A stretch of DNA of 55,675 nt from positions 1 through 55,675 of the forward strand of contig JAJRPN010000024.1 in NCBI GenBank assembly GCA_024280755.1, in the 5' to 3' direction. This stretch comes from Planctomycetota bacterium (GTDB lineage: Bacteria > Planctomycetota > Phycisphaerae > Phycisphaerales > UBA1924). The notes under the pieces are model-generated. The model did not search any database, was not told where the DNA came from, and saw only the letters and a program-made list of their open reading frames with translations. Both the position numbers and the translations under genes were made by a program. How positions within the stretch are numbered: the first letter of the stretch is position 1; every line of letters starts with the position of its first letter. Below are positions 17,401 to 26,001 of the stretch, piece after piece.

Positions 17401-20400
17401 GGGTTCAATGGATGTACTCATGGAATCTGTCCGTGGTAGCGGAAGTGATCGTCCTGATCTTACAAATCAGCGTACTCGTGATGCAGGTGGTGGTGTTGTT
17501 CAGGTATCAACTAATGAATATGGGTACTACGACAACACAAACAATATCGATCCGAACGCAGGGATTGTGTCTTGGTCGAAGTCTTCGATGGCACCGGAAT
17601 CTCCGGCCCAGAATGGGCCAGGCGGTTCAACCTCAATAGACTATTCAAACTGGTCGTTCTTTGATCGGAGCGGCCAGATCCGTTGGACTCGTGATGCAGG
17701 TGGTACGCTCACATACTATGAATACGAAGAGCATACAGGGCAGTCAACTCGGGTGATCCGTGACGCTGATCCGAGTGATAGTTCAATCCCATCCAATATT
17801 CAAATCAACGAATCAAACTTTACAGGGATTACTGTCGCCGGGTGGGCATTGCCTACTCGAACGGTCTATGACCAACTTGCAGATGTTTATGCTTATGACT
17901 CGCTGGGGCGGCAGATTGAGAGCACTGATGCTGCTGGGGTGACAAGGTACACTCGCCGTGTTCAAATGGGATTGAGCTCTGCGGTTCCATCAAACTATGT
18001 CAAATGGATCATCACAAGCTTTGGGCTGCAGTACGGTGTCTTGAATGATTTTGGCGTCGGTATGTATGCCACCCAGAGCTTTCCACATAAGCTACTCAAT
18101 GGGACATTTGATGGCCCAATGTCAATTTCTTGGCAGGATGCGACAAGCGCATCGTTGCGAGAGAGTAGCTTTGAGTGCCAGAGCAATGGGGGGAGTTATG
18201 ATCCAAGTTCATCTGTCTTTACCATCGGTAATGAATACGCACGATCAGACTCTGAACTTACTGTAACCGGCAGCACTATCCGGTCGCGTCAGTGGTTTGA
18301 TGTGTCTCAGATCGCTCCTGTTTCTGCAGGATCGTTTTTTACGGAGACCCGGTATGATGGCCTTGGGCGTACCTATCAAGTGATTGACCCGCTCGGAGGC
18401 GTCACTCAATATGGAACAGATACTGTTCTTGGGTATGACATCATGGATCATTCATTAGCAATGGCACGCGGTGTGAAGAATGCCTCTTCTGGATCGATCA
18501 GTGTTGAGCTTGTCTCTGAGACCTTCTATGACAGTAACCATACTGAGACTCAAGGGATCGGCAACGGCTTGGTTTCGATGACCAAGGCATACACCGGTGA
18601 AGGAACAGAATCTCGATCAACGAAGTTCTGGTATGATTTCCGTGATCGTTTAGTTGGCCAGAAAAACCCAGAGGCACCGCATCAACTCATTGGATACGAT
18701 GTTCTCGGGAGACAGATCGATCAAGCAACCTGGATTGACGGCAATGACTTTGTTGAAGGGGTCGCGGGAACAGTTCCTTCGCCGTCATTGGTGTCTCCGA
18801 GCCGTTCGACTTACTCGAAGACTTTCTACAATAATCGAGGGATGCCTTATCGCCAGGTGCAAGCAGTTGACCCGACGATCGATCCATCAGACCAGGCGTT
18901 CCCTGGATATTTGGAATCATTCACTTGGTATAACTCAGAAGGGCAATCCGTCGCTTCATGGGGGCCAAATGGCGGTGCGTCAAAGATCAAATACGATCAC
19001 CTCGATCGTCCATTGATCACTTATGTGACCGATCGTGCAGGTGATGTGTTACCAGGCCCTGGCTCATACGAGAGTATTTTCGAGAGCACTGGTTTGGAGG
19101 TTGATGTCAGTGATGAGCATGTGTTGAGCCAGACAGAATACCGCTATATTCTCGGCGGGAATCCTGGGGCTGGCCAAGCAGATCTTGTGACTTCAAGAAT
19201 ACGATTGCACGATACCAATGATCTCGGTGATCTTGGTAGCACCAATAGTGTTTCAATATTTCAGATCAGTCACTTTGATGATGCAAACCGCGTCACGGAC
19301 TCGCTCATCTATGGCACGAATGACTCTCTTGCTTCAGACATGCTGAGATCCGGCACATCAGCTCCAACCATAATCGACCTTAATCGATCGACAAGCCCTG
19401 CACTGATCTCATCAGTACGGTTCGATGAAATTGGTCGTACTTCAATCTCGATCGATCCCGAGGGCAAAAAATCATTACAGATGTACGATGATCTCTCGCG
19501 TTCGTTCGCGGTAATTGAGAACTACCAAACAGGATTTGAGAACTCGATTAGTTGGGTCTCGAATAACTGGAGTGTAAACTGGGGCTTAAATCCTCTAGCA
19601 GATGAAAATCGAACAACGACCTTCACCTACGATTTGAACTCGAATGTGATTAAGCAGACCGCGCATCTCAATGATGGCAGTGTGCAGGTGACTGAGAATG
19701 AGTATGGCGTAACGGCAACGGCAGGATCAGGCGTGATGGAATCACGAATCTCATCACCAAATATCCTTGCTGCTGTGCATTATCCGAACAAGACAACCGG
19801 TCAAGCGGACAGCTCGTCTGCTTACACTGTTTCTTTCGCATACAACCGACTCGGCGAGATGCGTGGGAGATCCGATCAGAACGGGACACAGCATGCATTT
19901 ACAAGAGACAATCTTGGGCGAATGCTTTCGGATGAAGTAACTTCTTTCGGTACAAATATTGATACTGCTGTCGCTGAAGTGACAACTGACTATGACGATC
20001 ATGGGCGTGTGAGTGGGATTTACACCTGGGATGATTCGAGCACTCCGGCCAAGCTGACTTCGGTTGAGTACGAGTACACGCCGATGCACCAGATTAAAAC
20101 ACTGACACAGAATGTTGATGTAGACGGCAGCGCATCCGATGAACGAGTGCGGTATGACTATACCAATGCGGAGCCATCCGTTTCTGGCGGAAACTACACA
20201 CGCCTTACGGGTGTGCGATATCCTGCCCAAGCCAACGGATTAACCAACTCACTCAATCTTGATTATTCAGGAGCGATCAATGAATCGCTGAGCCGTGTGA
20301 ATGGGATCGATGTGCCTGGCTGGTCGAAAGACAAGCAGCTTGTTCGATACACTTACGCAGGGCCAGGTATGGTGGTGAAAGTTGATTATCCTTCAGGATC

Positions 20401-22597
20401 AATCGGTCTTGACGCAACGAAGGCACCTGATGGATCTTCGGTGACTGGTGAGTATCCTGCCTATGACCGCTTTGGCCGTGTCGTTTGGCATGCGTGGGTG
20501 CACGATTCCTTTGCGGCTGGCCAAAACATCGGTGGCATCGACTATCCGAATGCCACACCTTTGATGGCCCGTCAATATGCTTACGACGCGGTTTCGAAGA
20601 ATCGCACACTCGATTGGGATGGTCGTCCTGGCGGCGTTCTCAATGATCGCGATTGGGAGCATGATTATGACGGTCTTGATCGATTGACTACGAGTTCTCG
20701 TGGTCAATGGGATTCAGCCTTGAGTACTCCAGCACTTGCATTGGCTTCAAACTCGCTTCAGTGGGATCTCGATATGTTGGGCAACTGGAATACAGTGGCC
20801 ACAGATCTAAACGGGAGCGGTGTGTTTGAAGCAGGTGATGAGACAGAACTCAGGACCCACAATCTCGCCAATGAGATACTCACATTTGAAGGGGAGCCGA
20901 GTTCGGGCCCAGGGGGTTCCACACCCATATTTGATCCGGTGTATGACTCGGCAGGTAATCTGACGAGTAATGGCGGCGGCGGCACGAGAGGTTTAGCCTA
21001 TGTTTATGACGCTTGGAACAGGCTTGTTCGTGTTGAGCGAAATGTACCTAGTGGTACAAACTTCTCGGTGCTTGAAAATGAATACAACGCTCTTGGGTGG
21101 CGTGTGATTCGCCGAATGGACACTGCTCAAGGGGCATACGACGGTCTTGATGAAGAGCGTCGGTACTACTTTAATACTGGCTGGCAGATGGTTGAGGAGC
21201 ATGTTGATACGAGCTACAGCAGTGGTTCGAGCTTCTTGAAGGATTACGCGAGCCAGCAGTTCTGGGGCTTGCGCTATATAGATGATGCGGTGGCCAAGCG
21301 AATCGATCGGGATAATGATGGCGATTGGGCTGAAGCTGCGGATCAGTATCACTACCTGACAGACGCGATGTTTAGTGTGCGTGCATTGACGGATAGCGGT
21401 GGGTATGTGCGTGAGCGGATCGATTACACGCCGTATGGCGTGGCGATGCATCGGTATGCGGGCGATTACAGCGGCGATGGTGTGATCGGGGCTGCCGATT
21501 TGACGATCCTCACTGCCCAAAGCGGGGGGACAGTCAAGCCAGGCGATGCTGGCTATAACCCGCATGTCGATTTGAATGGCGATGGGGTGCTTGACGGGAC
21601 TGATATCTCGATCTTCCTTGCCGACAATGCGTTTGTGACGACAAGCGGGAACGGGGTACCACCGAGTGGATGGCTCGGTGATCCAGGTCGTACGAGTTCG
21701 GATGGTACGGATAATGCGTTTGGGTATGACGGGTATTGGTTTGATGCCGCGGGTGCGACAGATGCGGGGTCATTTGGGCTGTATACCGTCCGAAACCGTG
21801 TCTATGACGCGGGGCTTGGGCGGTGGTTGACAGGAGATCCGGCTGGGTTTGTCGATGGGATGAATCTGTATTTGTACGCATCAGGGACTCCAAGGGTGTT
21901 GTCGGATTCAACAGGGTTGACGCCATTGGTTAGTCATTTAGGAAATGCAAGCGACGAAAATGGAAGCCATTTATACGCCATTGACGGCACCTTTAGTCAT
22001 CAGATCAGTGGAAGGACAAATACTCGTCAGTTTTACACAAATTACAATGGTGTAGAGGCTAAATACTGGGATGGTCCCTACTGGCTGAGCGGGCGTGATG
22101 CCCGTGGGATTTCTGATGATGTTAAAAAGGAAATATGCGCAGATTATTGCAAAGCGAAAAGGAATTGCAATCCTTATTCAGCGGATCTAGTCGGCTGGAG
22201 TAGGGGGGGGGCTGTCGCAATGTCAATTTCAAACAGTTCATATGAAGGCCATAGGGCATTGCATTGCCGGTGTGATGATGGGGAAGTGGAGCATCCTAAT
22301 ATTCGGTTTGCTGGGTTGTTTGATGCAGTTGATATGACTTTTAGGGCCTACGGGTTGGCTATACCAGACTTGAATTTATCTTCTGTTCAACATATGGTAC
22401 ATATTAAAAAAACCACACGAAATCCTATACAGCTGTTGGCTTTTCCAACACTCAAAAGTACAAGAGGCACAGTCTTTATACGGAATGATGACGGGAGCCG
22501 TACCGTTCACAGCGATATTGGGGTAGGTGTTGAAAGAAGAAACCCTGCGTACCAAATAATGAAAACGCTAGCTCAAAGGGCAGGGCTTCCTATATGA
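14426..22597 (+). CDS. Giant secreted RHS/YD-repeat toxin with alpha/beta-hydrolase tip
   Basis: A 2723-aa protein. Regions in order: signal peptide (MAVFSVFCSTVWG); a Cys-rich N-terminal domain (CECGCPPG...); an acidic Pro linker and Gly run (about 210-255); an RHS entry domain (VERVTDISVRLPGRDYQLIREY); a CGCGG loop (777-781); many YD repeats (YDSLGRQ, YDVLGRQ, YDDLSRS); and two EF-hand/dockerin-like loops at D2347 and D2382. The RHS core ends at NRVYDAGLGRWLTGDPAG (about 2457-2474). The last 230 residues are a toxin domain resembling DUF2235/Tle1-type lipases, with IDGT near D2520 and nucleophile elbow GWSRGG (Ser2592). The RHS shell normally encloses the toxin. Base composition turns AT-richer in the tip. 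An ATGA overlap leads into an immunity candidate. Confidence 0.85.
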   Translation: MIKNPSVFMAVFSVFCSTVWGLDDPCECGCPPGAIPTRATVNFQISVDNGTCIGADGVGRQTLKFDAKETTDDGCSGACAHGASATFDWVNEISECSFLLSPTSGTATGSFFAGHYGAGTEDAYWRISFSSELFPGAVGGVVLADGTVFSLDLPSIEMTNATGSYSCDSVSISYSAPEDDGTWSISFSVEGGSCRIIPQFGYKGDCEYEEDEPSPKPVSEDADAEVDPGEDPGSGPDPDPIPDFPSGGGGGGGGSACTSSENESSSPVSYLTGHKVERVTDISVRLPGRDYQLIREYTSDPKFYQKNSQGDYYWNNDFTEVVPGTAGAQWTFNVFQYITGDTGDSSSTLYVEGGRMRSIRKYTKLNNQPIFVSTGAGNSYIEPDIYTSIPWLDAAGNAEDGSNILVWRVRIPGGGEKVYMRVDELATPIANELDRTDLYGLLLYQVDSHGNTFEYIWTTLGTGAIAGRENTRVNEVIASGVDGVAHALIEFDWHGESGTGLPSENTENTANPPINTLGEWMYGRIDEVRVRRPLAGGGWAINPTQRVQYVHYDEIKDIEAQSVFGASLAGIHDELRDTYDAEDGDLCEVIVSKQVDEGGDANGMFSKVTQYRYYAQNNDYGNHITEVANNSAVSELDGFVAAGVAHQLMAVLYPQQIEYYAGRVFNEFGALGGNTGEIASALNIDVSQVSGFQNDVYSSSQGFSSMVQAAERLRWVNFQDGVGSYEFSHAVLLPNSDWSSLFDLAGKFITYYDSATALHGETNRVRTQLVSSSASGCGCGGAGPTIGLGLRYDYMYRRYELDQSVVPPVTVGADFNIVSDGYSCLITESYLDADASGLEYVPYRVHCHDYYWPTSLANGTVSGDGSVSSLGIRRMARALCTASTDWGSVDMFDPYVDPINHAAKNWAITRVYGHDATDPGATQFNNYGKLSAVLTMEAVASSVTGYSAVAESGEGTLSAVIPQSSESGVVVTYDYTDGYLTKKSIEEGTEQTGSMDVLMESVRGSGSDRPDLTNQRTRDAGGGVVQVSTNEYGYYDNTNNIDPNAGIVSWSKSSMAPESPAQNGPGGSTSIDYSNWSFFDRSGQIRWTRDAGGTLTYYEYEEHTGQSTRVIRDADPSDSSIPSNIQINESNFTGITVAGWALPTRTVYDQLADVYAYDSLGRQIESTDAAGVTRYTRRVQMGLSSAVPSNYVKWIITSFGLQYGVLNDFGVGMYATQSFPHKLLNGTFDGPMSISWQDATSASLRESSFECQSNGGSYDPSSSVFTIGNEYARSDSELTVTGSTIRSRQWFDVSQIAPVSAGSFFTETRYDGLGRTYQVIDPLGGVTQYGTDTVLGYDIMDHSLAMARGVKNASSGSISVELVSETFYDSNHTETQGIGNGLVSMTKAYTGEGTESRSTKFWYDFRDRLVGQKNPEAPHQLIGYDVLGRQIDQATWIDGNDFVEGVAGTVPSPSLVSPSRSTYSKTFYNNRGMPYRQVQAVDPTIDPSDQAFPGYLESFTWYNSEGQSVASWGPNGGASKIKYDHLDRPLITYVTDRAGDVLPGPGSYESIFESTGLEVDVSDEHVLSQTEYRYILGGNPGAGQADLVTSRIRLHDTNDLGDLGSTNSVSIFQISHFDDANRVTDSLIYGTNDSLASDMLRSGTSAPTIIDLNRSTSPALISSVRFDEIGRTSISIDPEGKKSLQMYDDLSRSFAVIENYQTGFENSISWVSNNWSVNWGLNPLADENRTTTFTYDLNSNVIKQTAHLNDGSVQVTENEYGVTATAGSGVMESRISSPNILAAVHYPNKTTGQADSSSAYTVSFAYNRLGEMRGRSDQNGTQHAFTRDNLGRMLSDEVTSFGTNIDTAVAEVTTDYDDHGRVSGIYTWDDSSTPAKLTSVEYEYTPMHQIKTLTQNVDVDGSASDERVRYDYTNAEPSVSGGNYTRLTGVRYPAQANGLTNSLNLDYSGAINESLSRVNGIDVPGWSKDKQLVRYTYAGPGMVVKVDYPSGSIGLDATKAPDGSSVTGEYPAYDRFGRVVWHAWVHDSFAAGQNIGGIDYPNATPLMARQYAYDAVSKNRTLDWDGRPGGVLNDRDWEHDYDGLDRLTTSSRGQWDSALSTPALALASNSLQWDLDMLGNWNTVATDLNGSGVFEAGDETELRTHNLANEILTFEGEPSSGPGGSTPIFDPVYDSAGNLTSNGGGGTRGLAYVYDAWNRLVRVERNVPSGTNFSVLENEYNALGWRVIRRMDTAQGAYDGLDEERRYYFNTGWQMVEEHVDTSYSSGSSFLKDYASQQFWGLRYIDDAVAKRIDRDNDGDWAEAADQYHYLTDAMFSVRALTDSGGYVRERIDYTPYGVAMHRYAGDYSGDGVIGAADLTILTAQSGGTVKPGDAGYNPHVDLNGDGVLDGTDISIFLADNAFVTTSGNGVPPSGWLGDPGRTSSDGTDNAFGYDGYWFDAAGATDAGSFGLYTVRNRVYDAGLGRWLTGDPAGFVDGMNLYLYASGTPRVLSDSTGLTPLVSHLGNASDENGSHLYAIDGTFSHQISGRTNTRQFYTNYNGVEAKYWDGPYWLSGRDARGISDDVKKEICADYCKAKRNCNPYSADLVGWSRGGAVAMSISNSSYEGHRALHCRCDDGEVEHPNIRFAGLFDAVDMTFRAYGLAIPDLNLSSVQHMVHIKKTTRNPIQLLAFPTLKSTRGTVFIRNDDGSRTVHSDIGVGVERRNPAYQIMKTLAQRAGLPI

Positions 22598-22902
22598 TCA
22601 GTTCAAAGATAAGTAGTGCGATCGCTGTTCTTGCTTTGCTAGTTGTTTGGGTGGTGTTTTTACCGGCAATTTTCGCTAGAGGAGGTGGTGAATCTGCGTT
22701 GGAATCTAGCGTATTTGTGGTTTTTGGATTTATATGCCTATCTATAATAAGTGTGGGAGCGATGTTGTTCAACCCTTCAAGAAGATCGGCGGCAGGCAAG
22801 GCGAAAGAAATAAATATGTGGAGAGTATATTTTGTTTCTTTTGTTGTTATGTTAATGATGTATGCTGTGAAAATAATAGTAATTTTTAATATTTTAACTT
22901 AG
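22594..22902 (+). CDS. Candidate immunity protein, small membrane protein
   Basis: A 102-aa hydrophobic protein with three likely membrane helices: SAIAVLALLVVWVVFLPAIF, VFVVFGFICLSIISVGAML and YFVSFVVMLMMYAVKIIVIF. Its ATG overlaps the RHS stop (ATGA), so translation is coupled to the toxin tip. It shares the tip's AT-rich composition. A membrane-embedded immunity protein fits a lipase-type toxin that attacks membranes, and small multi-pass partners are known for Tle-like effectors. No family is recognised; immunity is inferred from position. Confidence 0.55.
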   Translation: MISSKISSAIAVLALLVVWVVFLPAIFARGGGESALESSVFVVFGFICLSIISVGAMLFNPSRRSAAGKAKEINMWRVYFVSFVVMLMMYAVKIIVIFNILT

Positions 22903-22941
22903 TAATTGTTTGGTTAATTCATCAAATTTCTGATCTTTGGA

Positions 22942-23865
22942 CTAGTAGTTGATTTTAAAAGTCGGCGAGTCCTCCGGCCGCGAGCTTCGTCGGTCGTAGA
23001 GCTTGGTGGTGCTGATATTCGCATGTCCCAGCCACTTCTGCACAAACGCAATATCCGATTTGTTCTCTAGGGCATTGGTCGCCGCCGTCGCTCTCAATGC
23101 GTGAAGGCACAGTCCATCAACGGTGATCCCAGCCTTCGCCGCATACTTCTTGAGCATCTTGTACACCCCATCCCCTGTGATGGATTCATGCAGCTTCCCC
23201 GTACGGTTGTTGACGATTGGTCGAAACATCGCCCCCCATCGATCCTCGAAGTGCCCTGCGACCGTGAGATATTCCTGGAGCGCTGACAACGCCGCCGGAT
23301 GCACCGGCACATACCGGGTTTTCGATCCCTTTCCAAACACCCTGAAGTGCATCACGCCGCGTCTTTCAGTCAGATCTCCAACCCTCATATCCGCGAGTTC
23401 TGTGCGTCGTAACGCATGGAAGAGATACACGGACAAAATGGCTCGATCCCGTGTCGCTTTGATGGAGTCTCCCTCGGGTGCTTTGAGCAGCCTGCGTGCC
23501 TGGTCGTCTGAGAGGGCCGGTGTCTTCCCCTCGTTGTTGTCGGCTGCCGGACGCTTCACACCACCGACCGGGTTGTGGGGCACGGCGTTCTCGTTGCAGA
23601 GATGGTCAAACAACGAGGAAATCGCTGCCAACTTCCTGCGGATCGTCGCCGGTGCGAGTTCCCTGGCTTCGAGCACATCACGAAATGCGATAATGTGTGC
23701 CCGAGCGACTTCTCTAAACTCATCAGGGTGCTCGATGCCCACAAAGGCGACAAACTCCCCAACATCCGACTCATACGCTCTTCGTGTGTTGGCGTTGTCG
23801 ATATTGGCGAGCCAGATGGCGGCGGCGGGCACATCGGCGAGTTGGTGAAACTCCGAGGCGGTCAA
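22942..23865 (-). CDS. XerC/XerD-like tyrosine recombinase
   Basis: A 307-aa phage-integrase-family recombinase. The N-terminal SAM-like core-binding domain has NTRRAYESDVGEFVAF. The catalytic domain keeps the set: Arg in HALRRTELADM, Lys in GKGSKTRYVPVH, HALRATAATN (H-x-x-R), WLGHANISTTKLYD with the second His and the nucleophile Tyr. The frame opens only after an in-frame TAG (plus-strand 23890-23892). The first usable start is a TTG at 23865, while an ATG-initiated stretch upstream (MTDEESMSEDRKTEIV) ends at that TAG. The real gene may thus begin with a nonsense-interrupted leader. It could be a chromosome-dimer or mobile-element recombinase; no att sites are visible nearby. Confidence 0.85.
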   Translation of the reverse strand: MTASEFHQLADVPAAAIWLANIDNANTRRAYESDVGEFVAFVGIEHPDEFREVARAHIIAFRDVLEARELAPATIRRKLAAISSLFDHLCNENAVPHNPVGGVKRPAADNNEGKTPALSDDQARRLLKAPEGDSIKATRDRAILSVYLFHALRRTELADMRVGDLTERRGVMHFRVFGKGSKTRYVPVHPAALSALQEYLTVAGHFEDRWGAMFRPIVNNRTGKLHESITGDGVYKMLKKYAAKAGITVDGLCLHALRATAATNALENKSDIAFVQKWLGHANISTTKLYDRRSSRPEDSPTFKINY

Positions 23866-24043
23866 TGCCCGCGATTGGTTCTGATTTACCTAGACGATCT
23901 CTGTTTTTCTGTCTTCGCTCATGGATTCTTCATCGGTCATTTACGGTCTTTGTCAGTATTGATAATGGATTTAATCAAGAATAAAGAGCTGGGGTAATTT
24001 ACCACATGAAACCACCGGTTTTGATTTCCAATAAGATACTTGT

Positions 24044-24277
24044 ATGACCGTCGAGACACAACAGCTTCCAAAGATCGAACTCCTGTTTACTCCATCCGAA
24101 GTAACCAAATTGGGCTGGGATGGATTTGGGCAGGTCGTGGGCATCATGGTCGGGATAGTTCCAACTTGGATGTGGATAGTGTTTGTGCTCATCCTTCTCG
24201 TTTTTGGCGACAAGCTGATCCCATTGATTGCACGGTATGGTTTTCGATTTGTAACTCGTTCTTCACTACTGGATTGA
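24044..24277 (+). CDS. Small single-pass membrane protein
   Basis: Not recognised. 77 aa with a polar N-terminus (TVETQQLPKIELLFTPSEVT) and one strong hydrophobic segment (VVGIMVGIVPTWMWIVFVLILLVFG). A basic end (IARYGFRFVTRSS) suggests a cytoplasmic C-terminus or an amphipathic tail. There is no obvious ribosome site. It stands between the recombinase and two convergent genes. Existence as a real gene is likely but not certain. Confidence 0.4.
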   Translation: MTVETQQLPKIELLFTPSEVTKLGWDGFGQVVGIMVGIVPTWMWIVFVLILLVFGDKLIPLIARYGFRFVTRSSLLD

Positions 24278-24402
24278 AGTTAACGCCTTATCAGTGAGTG
24301 TTCCTCCAATACGATCAAAAGCAGCAAGTGCAATTGTTTTGATTCTACAGGTGGCGACTGGCTAGGTTTCAGAAAACCACACTTCTAATTTAAACAGGTG
24401 AT

Positions 24403-24783
24403 TCAGAATTTGCCTGAATTCACCACTACTGATGCGACCGCGCAGTTTTCAATCATCTTCATTCTCCGGCCGAGCTCGTTGACAAGAACATCTGTTGCTA
24501 CAGATCGTATTTGTAACTCAAGTGGTTCAGGTTTCGGGAGGCACAGCAGCACATTGGCATCTTGCCTGTATCGAATGGCAATCTGACGAATAAACTCAGC
24601 AGGAATCTTTGTGTCCCCAAGCATATATCGACGCGTAGTCTCAGAGTTGAATCCGGTCTTCATCGCTATCGATTGCAAGTTGTCGCTGCCAGTAGCGATA
24701 GCGACTTGCTCTGCAATCTTCTGATCAATCCCTGGCTGTGTACATTTGATATCCGCCTTGAGCTCAATCTCAGAATGAGGCAT
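24403..24783 (-). CDS. Helix-turn-helix protein
   Basis: A 126-aa protein with a central XRE-like HTH: IAEQVAIATGSDNLQSIAMKTGFNSETTRRYMLGDTKIPAEFIRQIAIRY. The LQSIAMKTGFNSETTRRYM part fits helix-turn-recognition helix, followed by the usual post-HTH helix. The C-terminal 45 residues are unassigned. It overlaps by 14 bases the end of the upstream gene 24770-25291, so the two are co-transcribed. A DNA-binding regulator is likely; targets are unknown. Confidence 0.55.
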   Translation of the reverse strand: MPHSEIELKADIKCTQPGIDQKIAEQVAIATGSDNLQSIAMKTGFNSETTRRYMLGDTKIPAEFIRQIAIRYRQDANVLLCLPKPEPLELQIRSVATDVLVNELGRRMKMIENCAVASVVVNSGKF

Positions 24784-25291
24784 TGAGTTCTCCGTTAATC
24801 AGCACAAGTGTGTCATGGAGTTCATCCTGCTGGGCCTGAGTGAGGCTCAGCGTGATTGTGGGATCTTTGAGTATATTGAGGGAGTCATCGCAATCAATGA
24901 TGCCTGCGCTGATTTCAGAAGCAGTGAGGGCTGGGTCTAAGCCATAAGTGTCGTAGCTATCCACCAAAGAAGTTGATGTTTCGGAGAGTGTGCCACTGAG
25001 AGTGAAGAATACAGAGTCTGTTGGGCGTGTTTCAATGATTTCGTCAAGCAGTTGTAAAATAGCATTGAGCATCGCTTTGAGTACGAAATCGTATGAGTTG
25101 GCATTCACCAGGGTTTCTTGGATGATCGTTGATCTTTGTAAAAGTAAATCACTCTGTGAATCTGGGGTAACTAACTGTCCGTTACTCGATGATCCAATTG
25201 CCCCAATGACTAAAGTTCCGAGCAAATGTGCACGGTTTGGTCTTGCATGACGGGTGGTTGTTCGATTACACTTCTTCTTTGCGTTGTTCAT
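24770..25291 (-). CDS. Hypothetical exported protein
   Basis: Not recognised. From Met at 25291 it is 173 aa with a basic start (NNAKKKCNRTTTRHARPNRAH) and a weakly hydrophobic stretch (LLGTLVIGAIGSSSNGQ) that could be a signal peptide. The remainder is acidic and helical, ending LSLTQAQQDELHDTLVLINGEL, with a repeated Ser/Thr-Leu pattern. An upstream in-frame Met (25330) is possible, but GGAGACGCG lies just before 25291. It is divergent from the sigma-factor gene, 113 bp away. Confidence 0.4.
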   Translation of the reverse strand: MNNAKKKCNRTTTRHARPNRAHLLGTLVIGAIGSSSNGQLVTPDSQSDLLLQRSTIIQETLVNANSYDFVLKAMLNAILQLLDEIIETRPTDSVFFTLSGTLSETSTSLVDSYDTYGLDPALTASEISAGIIDCDDSLNILKDPTITLSLTQAQQDELHDTLVLINGELNASF

Positions 25292-25404
25292 CGCGTCTCC
25301 TTGGTTGGTGGGGCAGGCATTTGCCCTCACTGACAGGTGGACGCATAGAAGAGTGGTGTGACGAGATATTCAGATATTTCAGAATTTTTTTATGAACAGC
25401 AGAT

Positions 25405-26001
25405 ATGAACGAAAAAAATGATCCAGCTAACGAGAGTGATTTTCACCAAAATAAAGGCTCAAATTGCCAGCGAGTACATGCTGCGCAACTCGTTGAACAA
25501 CAAAGGGCTACATTATTGAGTCGTATTCATCGTTTGTTGGGTGACGATGCCCGGAGAGTGACGGATACCGACGATATTCTTTCCACAGCATTGAGACGGA
25601 TTGACCGTGCGATTGATCAGGGGAGTTTAGATGCCCAGAGTGAGAGGCAATTTTACGCCTTTGTGCATGGAGTCATCGAACGGACAATATTAGAAAAAGC
25701 ACGGAAATCACGAGGGTTAACTGCCCGTGAGCGGATTGCCCAAGAGATCAAAGATAATGTATCATCACCAGTCATTGAACAACGGGTGGTGGCAGCTGAA
25801 GAACTGAGTCGGATTGGCGAGATGATTACTGATCCGATCGATCGTGAAATCATACTTTTGAGGGGGCGTGACCTATCTCTCGCAGATATCGCTCAGGCGA
25901 TGAATATGACACATGCTGCAGCGAGAAAGCGATGGTCACGGATTCGCACCATGGTGCGGGAGTACATCAAGGAGAGCTCATTAGATGATGATCGTCAATA
26001 G
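25405..26001 (+). CDS. ECF-like RNA polymerase sigma factor
   Basis: A 198-aa sigma-70-family protein. Region 2-like helices include LVEQQRATLLSRIHRLLGDDAR and VTDTDDILSTALRRIDRAI. Region 4 is clear: ITDPIDREIILLRGRDLSLADIAQAMNMTHAAARKRWSRIRTMV, the helix-turn-helix that reads the -35 element. The first 30 residues are polar and probably disordered. Planctomycetes are rich in ECF-like sigma factors encoded beside Ser/Thr kinases. Here the kinase gene begins 17 bases before this stop, so kinase and sigma factor are likely a signalling pair. Confidence 0.8.
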   Translation: MNEKNDPANESDFHQNKGSNCQRVHAAQLVEQQRATLLSRIHRLLGDDARRVTDTDDILSTALRRIDRAIDQGSLDAQSERQFYAFVHGVIERTILEKARKSRGLTARERIAQEIKDNVSSPVIEQRVVAAEELSRIGEMITDPIDREIILLRGRDLSLADIAQAMNMTHAAARKRWSRIRTMVREYIKESSLDDDRQ

